A DNA stretch of 7,510 nucleotides from the NCBI GenBank assembly GCA_017380955.1, contig JAFOCZ010000065.1:1-7510 (forward strand), read 5' to 3'. Of this stretch, positions 1 to 5,689 are shown piece by piece. Position numbers and translations under genes: made by a program. The DNA comes from Alistipes sp. GTDB taxonomy: Bacteria > Bacteroidota > Bacteroidia > Bacteroidales > Rikenellaceae. The stretch's first letter is position 1; each line of letters begins with the position of its first letter. The notes under the pieces are model-generated. The model did not search any database, was not told where the DNA came from, and saw nothing but the letters and a program-made list of their open reading frames with translations.

Positions 1-315
1 AATATCGATATCATTATCGATTGCATAATTAACATAGCTCATAACGCCAATGTTGACTATAGCGTGTTCCGATTCATTATATACTGAGTTTATCCTCCAA
101 TCTAAATCTTTGTCGTTGATGGCTTCCACTTGCGCCACATACATCATATCCTTATCCTTTGGCGTGATGGTAGCCTTGATGGTCGCTGTGGTAACCTCCG
201 TAACATCGATGACAAAATCATCATTTTTTACAGGGGGATTTTCATTTTCTAAGCCATCATTCTTGCACGCCACAGCAAGAAGCACAAGCATCGTAATAGT
301 AAACAATCTCTTCAT
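1..315 (-). CDS. N-terminal part of a surface or periplasmic lipoprotein (runs off the left edge)
   Basis: This open frame was read directly from the minus strand: ATG at 313-315, 105 codons without a stop, continuing past base 1. The N-terminus is MKRLFTITMLVLLAVAC, a short lipoprotein signal peptide whose lipobox ends at Cys17, the predicted lipidated residue. The mature start CKNDGLENE is polar and acidic. Acidic residues just after the Cys are associated with export of lipoproteins to the cell surface in Bacteroidetes, so surface location is possible. Residues about 35-70 (VTEVTTATIKATITPKDKDM and the following MYVAQVEA) resemble the beta-sandwich, fibronectin-III-like N-terminal domain common in Bacteroidales lipoproteins. 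The C-terminal function domain lies outside the window, so no role can be given. A consensus promoter lies about 70 nt upstream, so this gene starts its own transcript. Confidence 0.8.
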   Translation of the reverse strand, partial: MKRLFTITMLVLLAVACKNDGLENENPPVKNDDFVIDVTEVTTATIKATITPKDKDMMYVAQVEAINDKDLDWRINSVYNESEHAIVNIGVMSYVNYAIDNDIDI

Positions 316-384
316 AGTTCAAATCTCTTTTTCGCAAGTCTACACTTGCTTATGTTTAGTCAAAAATCTATTGTCAACACTACG

Positions 385-416
385 CAAAATTATACACTAA
401 AAACCCTATCGTCAAA
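385..416 (-). promoter_or_regulatory. Bacteroidetes-type promoter for the lipoprotein gene
   Basis: Read on the minus strand, TTTG (416-413), a 20-nt spacer and TAATTTTG (392-385) match the Bacteroidetes -33/-7 consensus TTTG-N19-21-TAnnTTTG. Transcription should begin near 381, giving a leader of about 65 nt before the ATG at 315. Confidence 0.7.
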
Positions 417-419
417 TTT

Positions 420-1068
420 TGAGCGCAGAAATTTTTCCATTTCCCAACTCGCAACACATTGTAAATCAGCAATATAAATAGTTGCCAAAATACCAATTTT
501 TCAAGGTGTTGATTATCAGCGAGTTACAACAATACATTTATCATCTTGTCATATTACACTGAATATCAACAACTTAGATACACACCTACTTATAAATCGC
601 TTATTTATATAAACAGAAAGTGTGGAGTTGAATTCCGTTTATCTCTAAGATGGTTGTGGAAAGACCCGAATGAAAATAAACGCTACAATGCCCCACACCT
701 GGATAGTATGGGTACACGCACAGAAGTGCATAGCCACATAACTACACAAGAAATGAGTGCTGTTCGTCTATCCTTTCATTCTGAAAACTTCCACATTCTC
801 TTAGAAAGACCTACGAAAACACCTTCAATATGTCTGCTATTCTATTTGAATAGCACTACAAAATTAAAAATAATTTCCCAAACTGACAACACTCTAATGG
901 GACATTGTGATATTTAATACGACATAACGTATGAGTAACGGCTGCAGAATAATCTATGTTCGACTGTTTACATCCCATCAGAGTTTAGCGAGATTAGCGA
1001 ATTTAAGGAGAATAGCGATATTTCGGATATATAGTGATAGCACTTACCGAAGATAGATAAAAAAGAAA
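420..1068. other. Gene-poor intergenic stretch; one doubtful ORF, no supported gene
   Basis: No gene is supported in this roughly 650-base stretch. The longest frame is 546-917 on the plus strand (123 codons, TTG start). It has no Shine-Dalgarno sequence, no TAnnTTTG promoter, no recognisable motif, and a composition (many T, S, H, N and isolated C residues) unlike the neighbouring genes. Other structure includes an imperfect inverted repeat at 507-519/559-571, a perfect 7-bp hairpin (GCTATTC/GAATAGC with a 5-nt loop) at 836-854 without a T-run, and three TAGCGA repeats between 986 and 1018. The stretch is more AT-rich than its surroundings and may be decayed sequence. A real small gene at 546-917 cannot be excluded, but I give it about 0.15. 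Confidence 0.55.
507..571. repeat. Imperfect inverted repeat, 13-nt arms
   Basis: TGTTGATTATCAG (507-519) and CTGAATATCAACA (559-571) are reverse complements except for two adjacent positions, and are separated by 39 nt. There is no associated integrase, transposase or visible target duplication, so it could be a chance match, a protein-binding site or a remnant end of an element. Confidence 0.4.
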
Positions 1069-1092
1069 AAGCGGAAGATTGCTCTTCCGCTT
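1069..1092 (-). terminator. Intrinsic terminator of tRNA-Leu
   Basis: A perfect 10-bp stem (AAGCGGAAGA at 1069-1078 with TCTTCCGCTT at 1083-1092) closes a 4-nt loop. On the minus strand it starts 2 nt after the tRNA discriminator base and is followed by a T-rich tract (complement of the A-run at 1059-1070). Confidence 0.85.
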
Positions 1093-1094
1093 TG

Positions 1095-1178
1095 TGCCCA
1101 GGACAAGACTCGAACTTGCACGAGCTTGCGCTCACTACCCCCTCAAAGTAGCGTGTCTACCAATTTCACCACCTGGGC
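1095..1178 (-). tRNA. tRNA-Leu, anticodon GAG
   Basis: The minus strand folds into a class II tRNA of 84 nt. The acceptor arms GCCCAGG and CCTGGGC pair perfectly, with discriminator A at 1095. The anticodon stem CTACT/GGTAG closes the 7-nt loop TTGAGGG, giving anticodon GAG, which reads the leucine codons CUC and CUU. The long variable arm (GAGC-GCAA-GCTC) is typical of tRNA-Leu, and the T-loop GTTCGAGTC is standard. CCA is not encoded: the bases after the discriminator are CAA, so the 3' end must be added by the CCA-adding enzyme. The gene stands alone between metK and the gene-poor stretch, with its own promoter and terminator. Confidence 0.96.
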
Positions 1179-1196
1179 TTTGAGGTTTACGGAGTG

Positions 1197-1227
1197 CAAA
1201 GGTAGTAACTTTTTTTAAACTTGCAAA
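1197..1227 (-). promoter_or_regulatory. Promoter for tRNA-Leu
   Basis: Read on the minus strand, TTTG (1227-1224), a 19-nt spacer and TACCTTTG (1204-1197) are an exact consensus match. The predicted start is near 1193, about 15 nt before the mature tRNA 5' end. Confidence 0.8.
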
Positions 1228-1257
1228 CTTTTTTGCAACTATTTTTTGATAAAAAAT

Positions 1258-1292
1258 AAGACTCAGCAACTAATACATTGTTACTGAGTCTT
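1258..1292 (-). terminator. Intrinsic terminator of metK
   Basis: A 13-bp stem with one C/A mismatch (1258-1270 with 1280-1292) encloses a 9-nt loop. It lies 26 nt after the metK stop codon. On the minus strand it is followed by TTATTTTTT, so it should end the metK transcript before the tRNA promoter. Confidence 0.85.
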
Positions 1293-1317
1293 TTACGTAA
1301 ATCTATACTTTTCGCGA

Positions 1318-2610
1318 TTACAAGCCGAATTCCTGCTTCAAACGGTCAACCTCGTCGAGTTTCTCCCAAGAGAAGAACTCTACCTCCTTAGCGAACTCCC
1401 TGCCATCCTTGCCAATGAAGCGCACCAACTCGGTATATGGGCGGCGACCAAAGTGGCCATATGACGCTGTAGCCTCGAAGATAGGATAGTTCAAACCAAA
1501 GCGCGATACGATAGCCGCTGGGCGAAGGTCAAACATCCTACCAATACGCTCTGCAATCTCACCATCGGTAAGTGCTACGTTGGCAGTGCCGTATGTATCG
1601 ACATAGATTGAGAGTGGCTGTGCGATACCGATAGCATAACTTACCTGTACCAACACCTCGCGAGCGATGCCTGCTGCAACCATATTCTTAGCGATATGGC
1701 GTGCTGCGTAGGCTGCCGAGCGGTCCACCTTCGAAGAGTCTTTACCAGAGAATGCACCACCACCGTGAGCACCACGACCACCATATGTGTCAACGATAAT
1801 CTTACGACCTGTAAGACCTGTATCGCCGTGAGGACCACCGATAACGAACTTACCTGTTGGGTTAACGTGAAGGATATAGTCATCGCCAATCAACTCAGCA
1901 AGTTTGTCATTTGCGCGCTCCAAACGTGCCTTAACACGTGGGATGAGGATGTTACGAACATCATCGGCGATGATACGCTGCATCTGATGCTCTGCCTCCT
2001 TCTCCGAGCGAGAGTTTGTAGGCAGGATAAACTCGTCGTGCTGTGTAGATACCACGATGGTATGCACACGCTTTGGACGGCGGTCGTCGCCATACTCGAT
2101 AGTCACCTGGCTCTTAGAGTCGGGACGAAGGTATGTCATAAACTCACCCTCGCGGCGGATAACTGCCAACTCCTTGAGGATAACGTGTGAGAGGATGAGT
2201 GTTGCGGGCATAAACTCGCGAGTCTCCTCCACAGCGTAGCCAAACATAATACCCTGGTCACCAGCACCCTGATCCTCGCCATCCTTGCGGTCAACGCCCT
2301 GGTTGATATCTGCCGACTGCTCGTGGATAGCCGACAACACACCACACGATGATGCGTCGAACTGATACTCGCTACGGTTGTAGCCGATGCGGTCGATAAC
2401 ACGGCGAGCAACACCCTGGATATCTACATAACCCTCTGAGCGCACCTCACCTGACACCACTACAAGACCTGTGGTGCAGAGGGTCTCGCAAGCAACCTTA
2501 GAGTGTACGTCGTGACGCAAGAACTCGTCGAGGATAGCGTCTGAAATCTGATCAGCAACCTTATCTGGATGTCCCTCCGATACTGACTCTGATGTAAAAA
2601 GAAATGCCAT
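1318..2610 (-). CDS. metK: S-adenosylmethionine synthetase (methionine adenosyltransferase)
   Basis: MetK makes S-adenosylmethionine from methionine and ATP, releasing phosphate and diphosphate, in the cytoplasm. It supplies the methyl donor for most cellular methylations. Family landmarks are complete: the N-terminal FTSESVSEGHPDK block (residues 5-17, with His14 and Asp16), the signature GDQGIMFGYA (117-126), the glycine-rich HGDTGLTGRK (261-270), and the P-loop-like signature GGGAFSGKDSSKVDRS (283-298). At 430 aa it is longer than the E. coli enzyme (384 aa), with extra residues in the central part and at the C-terminus (WEKLDEVDRLKQEFGL), as seen in Bacteroidetes. The ATG start gives the family's normal N-terminus. 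The gene is monocistronic: own promoter, a leader of about 190 nt with a SAM-II-like motif, and own terminator. Regulation by SAM is therefore likely, although inferred. Confidence 0.98.
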   Translation of the reverse strand: MAFLFTSESVSEGHPDKVADQISDAILDEFLRHDVHSKVACETLCTTGLVVVSGEVRSEGYVDIQGVARRVIDRIGYNRSEYQFDASSCGVLSAIHEQSADINQGVDRKDGEDQGAGDQGIMFGYAVEETREFMPATLILSHVILKELAVIRREGEFMTYLRPDSKSQVTIEYGDDRRPKRVHTIVVSTQHDEFILPTNSRSEKEAEHQMQRIIADDVRNILIPRVKARLERANDKLAELIGDDYILHVNPTGKFVIGGPHGDTGLTGRKIIVDTYGGRGAHGGGAFSGKDSSKVDRSAAYAARHIAKNMVAAGIAREVLVQVSYAIGIAQPLSIYVDTYGTANVALTDGEIAERIGRMFDLRPAAIVSRFGLNYPIFEATASYGHFGRRPYTELVRFIGKDGREFAKEVEFFSWEKLDEVDRLKQEFGL

Positions 2611-2642
2611 AATCTTATATTTTTTTGTTTATACTCAATTTC

Positions 2643-2666
2643 CCGCATATAATAACATATGTGCGG
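2643..2666 (-). other. Hairpin in the metK leader near the start codon
   Basis: A 9-bp stem with one mismatch (CCGCACATA with TATATGCGG on the minus strand) and a 6-nt loop ends 32 nt before the metK ATG. No T-run follows, so it is not an intrinsic terminator. It could shape access to the translation start or protect the mRNA, but that role is inferred. Confidence 0.4.
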
Positions 2667-2698
2667 TGCGAAATATTGTATGTATCGAAACGGGGATG

Positions 2699-2726
2699 AT
2701 GCTAACAAAGCGAATTACCTTAGCAA
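2699..2726 (-). promoter_or_regulatory. Possible expression-platform element of the metK leader
   Basis: On the minus strand this contains TTGCTAA (2726-2720), a 14-nt loop, and TTAGCA (2705-2700), which can pair locally over 6 bp. The segment CGCTTTGTTAGCAT (2712-2699) can instead pair with the aptamer core ATGCTAAAGCG (2754-2744) over 11 bp with a 3-nt bulge. The two pairings exclude each other, which is the logic expected of a riboswitch. There is no T-run after it, so control would not be by a standard intrinsic terminator. Confidence 0.4.
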
Positions 2727-2742
2727 CGCCAGATTAAGAGTG

Positions 2743-2793
2743 CCGCTTTAGCATTTTTTTATTGTGGTTGCAATCAGTCCAAATCCCTCCACA
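2743..2793 (-). ncRNA. SAM-II-like riboswitch aptamer in the metK leader
   Basis: On the minus strand a 5-bp stem, TGTGG (2793-2789) with CCACA (2767-2763), closes a loop holding GATTTGGACTGATTGCA. An A-rich linker and then ATGCTAAAGCGG (2754-2743) follow. This matches the order of conserved parts of the SAM-II H-type pseudoknot as I recall it: a P1 stem, a loop with GAUUU and AUUGCA, an A-rich linker, and GCUAAA plus G residues at the 3' end. Loop GCA can pair with linker UGC, and loop CUG with CGG, to form the pseudoknot. The motif begins about 11 nt after the predicted transcription start of metK, the SAM synthesis gene, which supports the call. Unlike classical SAM-II cases, its 3' end lies about 130 nt before the start codon. 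The assignment is from memory of the motif and was not computed. Confidence 0.72.
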
Positions 2794-2807
2794 TACATTT
2801 TCGGGTG

Positions 2808-2837
2808 CAAAGGTAATAATTTTTTGGTTAGCGCAAC
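2808..2837 (-). promoter_or_regulatory. metK promoter
   Basis: TACCTTTG on the minus strand (2815-2808) is an exact -7 element. The upstream box is GTTG (2837-2834), one base off TTTG, with an 18-nt spacer. The predicted start near 2804 gives a leader of about 190 nt that begins just before the SAM-II-like motif. Confidence 0.65.
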
Positions 2838-2857
2838 ACATACGCACAAAATTATTT

Positions 2858-2875
2858 TCTTATAGCGCTATAAGA
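2858..2875. promoter_or_regulatory. Perfect 18-bp palindrome between divergent promoters, possible operator
   Basis: TCTTATAGCGCTATAAGA is a perfect palindrome. It lies 20 bp upstream of the metK -33 box and 44 bp upstream of the -33 box of the divergent plus-strand gene. It has no spacer, unlike a terminator hairpin, and no T-run. A dimeric transcription regulator site is the natural guess, but no regulator is encoded in the window. Confidence 0.4.
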
Positions 2876-2919
2876 TTTGGTTATACTTAGCACCAAAAAG
2901 CGCTCACAACACCTCGCAG

Positions 2920-2951
2920 TTTGGAAAATAGCGTAAAAATGACTATGTTTG
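2920..2951 (+). promoter_or_regulatory. Promoter for the plus-strand membrane-protein gene
   Basis: TTTG (2920-2923), a 20-nt spacer and TATGTTTG (2944-2951) are an exact Bacteroidetes consensus. The expected transcription start is near 2955, at the edge of the Shine-Dalgarno sequence, so the leader would be only about 20 nt. Confidence 0.7.
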
Positions 2952-2955
2952 TACT

Positions 2956-2962
2956 AAGGAGG
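2956..2962 (+). promoter_or_regulatory. Strong Shine-Dalgarno sequence, AAGGAGG
   Basis: A full AAGGAGG lies 11 nt before the ATG at 2974. Bacteroidetes genes usually lack strong Shine-Dalgarno motifs, and the other genes here have none obvious. It supports the ATG at 2974 over the second ATG at 2992. Confidence 0.55.
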
Positions 2963-2973
2963 CGCACAACATA

Positions 2974-3603
2974 ATGTCTCAGGCAAACACAATGAAGCAA
3001 CGAGGACGAAGAATAGCAGCATTATTGGCGGGTATCACGATGATAGTCGCGGTGCTTTGTTGTGCCACGCTCCTCTACAACTACAAATACCACAAGATTG
3101 TCATCACACCCATAGGTCGCGAGGTATACTTCACCACAGAGCGCAACCCCGATGCCAAGACCTGCGTACCAGCGGCATACACCGACTGCGACAATAAGAT
3201 TCTCGGCTCGTATCGCATAGATGGCCGCACATACAACAAAACGCACTTCCCTCATAAGATGTCGCTAACGGCCAGCGGTCTTGTGATATCACGTTCGTGG
3301 CACTCCGCTAATGGCTTCCAGCAGCAGACGCTTGTATATAGAGGTAAGGCATATCACTTCCGAGACCCGGCACGTCGTCTGCGCCGTGCGCTATGCAGCA
3401 ATGGCGACCAGGAGTATTACATCATAGAGTCTACATACCCTATGACCCTCTGCGAGTTTGCCAACATATGCAGCAAAAACTCATACTATGCCGCAAATCT
3501 CGATATGGGAACATATGGGTATGGCAAGGTGAATGGTCACATTCGCAATTGGTGGACCATCTTCTGGCGAGGAAAACAGACAAACTGGATATGCGCCGAG
3601 TAG
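2974..3603 (+). CDS. Single-pass membrane-anchored protein with phosphodiester-glycosidase-like C-terminal region
   Basis: The 209-aa product has a basic N-terminus (KQRGRR, residues 8-13), one hydrophobic segment (about 14-35) and then a soluble domain. It is probably anchored in the inner membrane with the domain in the periplasm. I do not recognise a named protein. The order CVPAAYTD (64-71), GSYRIDGR (78-85), SGLVIS (101-106), RRAL (137-140), YYIIES (148-153), MTLCEFANIC (157-166) and AANLDMGTYGYG (173-184) resembles the phosphodiester glycosidase fold (NAGPA / DUF2233-type), which typically has GLVI-like strands and a C-terminal AxNLDGG motif. Here the last motif is NLDMGT, so activity is uncertain. 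Cysteines at 64, 72, 141, 160, 166 and 207 could form disulfides. The gene has its own promoter, diverges from metK, and ends 2 nt from the convergent HAD gene. The gene is secure; the fold is inference at about 0.45. Confidence 0.85.
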   Translation: MSQANTMKQRGRRIAALLAGITMIVAVLCCATLLYNYKYHKIVITPIGREVYFTTERNPDAKTCVPAAYTDCDNKILGSYRIDGRTYNKTHFPHKMSLTASGLVISRSWHSANGFQQQTLVYRGKAYHFRDPARRLRRALCSNGDQEYYIIESTYPMTLCEFANICSKNSYYAANLDMGTYGYGKVNGHIRNWWTIFWRGKQTNWICAE

Positions 3604-3605
3604 CA

Positions 3606-4259
3606 CTACTCAGCCACCAGCGTCAGGAGTTGCTCTATACTATCGATGATATGGTCGGCACACGCAGCCTCCAACTCCTCGCGTGAGGCATTGCCCCACG
3701 TTACACCTACGTTACGCGCACCAGCATTACGCGCCATAAGAATATCTACGGGCATATCGCCAACAACCATAACCTCCGAAGCCACAACACCAAGTTCTCG
3801 GAGTGTCTTCAACACAGGCTCTGCGTCGGGCTTATGCTTCGTTACACTATCCGCCCCCACCACATAACTGAAATAGCCATCTATCTTATGCTCACGCATA
3901 AACAACATCAGCGACTCCGAGAGTCGTGATGAGGCTATGGTAAGCACACAACCTCTATTATATAAGGTATCGAGCACCTCGCGGACATTGGGGAATAGTT
4001 CGGGCATAAACTCCTTACGTCGCTCGGCAAATATCGCGCGATAGGTATCGACAGCCCTCTCTGCCTCAGCATCGCTAAACTCGGGATATAGCACCTTAAA
4101 TCCGTCGAACAAAGTAAGTCCTATGGTCGCACCACACTCCGCCTCACTACGCAGTGGCAAGCCGAGACGCTCCATCGTAGCACGAAAGGCCGTAACGATA
4201 GTTTTTCGGGTATCGCACAGCGTACCATCGAAATCGAAGATTATCACTTTGTTGTTCAT
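3606..4259 (-). CDS. HAD-superfamily hydrolase, phosphoglycolate-phosphatase-like
   Basis: This is a cytoplasmic small-molecule phosphatase of the haloacid dehalogenase superfamily. Motif I is FDFDGTLCD (residues 8-16), with nucleophile Asp9 and acid/base Asp11. Motif II is TIASS (107-111). The motif III lysine is Lys143 in KHKPD, and motif IV is VVGDMPVD (165-172), with Mg-binding Asp168 and Asp172. A helical C1-type cap occupies roughly residues 17-85. At 217 aa it matches the Gph/PpaX group, whose members act on phosphoglycolate, diphosphate or other phosphate esters. The substrate cannot be told from sequence, so no gene symbol is given. It lies downstream of folC in the same direction, but the folC terminator stands between them and I see no TAnnTTTG promoter in the 80-nt gap. 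Its stop codon is 2 nt from that of the convergent plus-strand gene. Confidence 0.92.
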   Translation of the reverse strand: MNNKVIIFDFDGTLCDTRKTIVTAFRATMERLGLPLRSEAECGATIGLTLFDGFKVLYPEFSDAEAERAVDTYRAIFAERRKEFMPELFPNVREVLDTLYNRGCVLTIASSRLSESLMLFMREHKIDGYFSYVVGADSVTKHKPDAEPVLKTLRELGVVASEVMVVGDMPVDILMARNAGARNVGVTWGNASREELEAACADHIIDSIEQLLTLVAE

Positions 4260-4295
4260 AGGTTTAGGCTAACAATGTATTTTGCGATAAAAACA

Positions 4296-4325
4296 AAAGT
4301 CTGCCGAGATTATTCGGCAGACTTT
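4296..4325 (-). terminator. Intrinsic terminator after folC
   Basis: A perfect 12-bp stem (AAAGTCTGCCGA with TCGGCAGACTTT) closes a 6-nt loop, 14 nt after the folC stop. On the minus strand the stem is followed by TTGTTTTTATC. It should separate folC from the HAD gene unless read through. Confidence 0.88.
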
Positions 4326-4339
4326 GTATGAAATATTAA

Positions 4340-5653
4340 TTACTCCTCAGAGGTGGCAATACCCTCAACTTCCGCAACGACAAAATTACTACCACCGATA
4401 AAGATAGCATCCGATGCAAGAGCGAGGCTACGCGCACGGGCTACAGCATCCTTAACCGTAGGCTGACACTCGTAGTCGAGACCGAGGCTATCGGCAAAGG
4501 CTGCTACATCCTCGATGGCACGCGCACGGTCGATATTTGCCTTGGTGAAGATATAGTGAACTTTCTTAGGCAACAGAGGCATAATCTTCTCGAGACTCTT
4601 CTCCTTCGCAAAGCCCATAACGGCAAAGATACGGTCGGCATTGAGGCTCTCGAGTTGCGATGCCACAAAGCGCATACCATCGGCATTATGACCTGTGTCG
4701 CATACGGTATATGGCTCATCGGCGATAACCTGCCAGCGACCCATAAGACCTGTGTTTGCCGCAGCACGTGCTATACCCTCGCGGAAGGCACGACGTGAGA
4801 TAGTAAGGGGTGTCTGCTCGGCGAGGAAGTCGGCAGCGGCGCACGCTGTGATGATGTTATGACGCTGATAGTCACCCAAGAGGTCGATATCCAACTCAAA
4901 GGCGCGGTTGTCGCGTGTACGCAACACACTGAAGTGCTGGTTGCGGTCATCGAAATGCTCGATACCCTCGAGGAGGAACTCCTGCTCGGCATATATAACC
5001 TTAGAGCGCATCTCCTCGGCACGCTGCTCGAAGACTGCGTTATAAGCATCGCTACCCTGACCAATAACCACAGGGATGCTCTTCTTGATAATACCTGCCT
5101 TCTCCGCGGCTATCTTCTCGATAGTATCGCCGAGGAACTCTGTGTGCTCCATACCGATGTTTGTAACGACGCTGAGCATTGGCACGATGAGGTTTGTGGC
5201 ATCGAGGCGACCACCGAGACCTGTCTCAATGATAGCCACCTCCACATCGCTCTGTGCGAAGTAGTCGAAGGCCATAGCAGCGGTCATCTCGAAGAACGAG
5301 AGGTCGAGTTCCTGCATCTTCTCGCGATGCTTATCCACGAAGTTTACAACCTTCTGCTTAGGCATCATCTCGCCATCTACGCGTATACGTTCGCGGAAAT
5401 CTACAAGGTGTGGCGAGGTGAAGAGTCCTGTGCGGTATCCCGCCTCGCGGAGTATAGAGGCAAGAATATGTGACACAGAGCCTTTGCCATTGGTACCTGC
5501 AACGTGAATGGTGTAGTAGTTGCGCTGGGGGTTGCCCATATGCTGGCAGAAGGCCGCAATACGCTCTAATCCCGGCTTATAAGCATCGCCACCAACACGC
5601 TGGAACGATGGCATCGCCGTAAAGAGAAAATCGAGTGTCTGAGTATAATTCAT
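4340..5653 (-). CDS. folC: Folylpolyglutamate synthase / dihydrofolate synthase
   Basis: FolC adds glutamate to dihydropteroate (making dihydrofolate) and, in many bacteria, further glutamates to reduced folates, using ATP in the cytoplasm. It is a Mur-ligase-family enzyme. The ATP-binding P-loop is HVAGTNGKGSVS (residues 50-61). Other marks are TSPHLVDFRERI (79-90), the ETGLGGRLDATN signature (143-154), TNIGMEHTEFLG (164-175), the Lys185 region EKAGI (184-188; the usual carbamylated lysine of the family), GRW (305-307) and DTGHNADG (319-326), where many relatives have DGAHNP. At 437 aa it is of normal length. The ATG start gives the usual N-terminus NYTQTLDFLF followed by QRVG. The gap to the upstream lnt gene is 36 nt with no promoter seen, so it is probably co-transcribed with lnt. 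One enzyme with both activities is likely, since no separate gene is nearby. Confidence 0.97.
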   Translation of the reverse strand: MNYTQTLDFLFTAMPSFQRVGGDAYKPGLERIAAFCQHMGNPQRNYYTIHVAGTNGKGSVSHILASILREAGYRTGLFTSPHLVDFRERIRVDGEMMPKQKVVNFVDKHREKMQELDLSFFEMTAAMAFDYFAQSDVEVAIIETGLGGRLDATNLIVPMLSVVTNIGMEHTEFLGDTIEKIAAEKAGIIKKSIPVVIGQGSDAYNAVFEQRAEEMRSKVIYAEQEFLLEGIEHFDDRNQHFSVLRTRDNRAFELDIDLLGDYQRHNIITACAAADFLAEQTPLTISRRAFREGIARAAANTGLMGRWQVIADEPYTVCDTGHNADGMRFVASQLESLNADRIFAVMGFAKEKSLEKIMPLLPKKVHYIFTKANIDRARAIEDVAAFADSLGLDYECQPTVKDAVARARSLALASDAIFIGGSNFVVAEVEGIATSEE

Positions 5654-5689
5654 ACTTATGTATTGTTGATATTATTATGAGGTTTATCG

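Noticed and set aside
50..400. 116-codon plus-strand ORF
   Set aside because: It is the antisense shadow of the lipoprotein gene, which has a signal peptide, lipobox and promoter; the plus frame has none.
546..917. 123-codon plus-strand ORF as a real gene
   Set aside because: TTG start, no ribosome binding site, no promoter, no recognisable motif, and residue composition like chance translation of AT-rich DNA. Kept only as a note in the gene-poor stretch.
943..1031. Plus-strand frame ending EFSEISEFKENSDISDI as a gene remnant
   Set aside because: Only about 29 codons after a stop, no start codon, and its pattern comes from the TAGCGA repeats.
1696..2190. 164-codon plus-strand ORF opposite metK
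   Set aside because: Antisense shadow of an unmistakable MetK coding region; no promoter and no sensible protein features.
2734..2754. Six-codon leader ORF (MLKRHS, minus strand) starting inside the riboswitch core
   Set aside because: Very short, overlaps the conserved aptamer 3' strand, and has no methionine-rich content that would suggest attenuation by a leader peptide; most likely coincidence.
4296..4325. Stem-loop as an operator or repeat element
   Set aside because: A perfect GC-rich stem with a T-rich tail just after the folC stop is fully explained as an intrinsic terminator.
4859..5473. 204-codon plus-strand ORF opposite folC
   Set aside because: Long only because the folC codon pattern leaves few stops on the opposite strand; folC has every family motif in the same interval.
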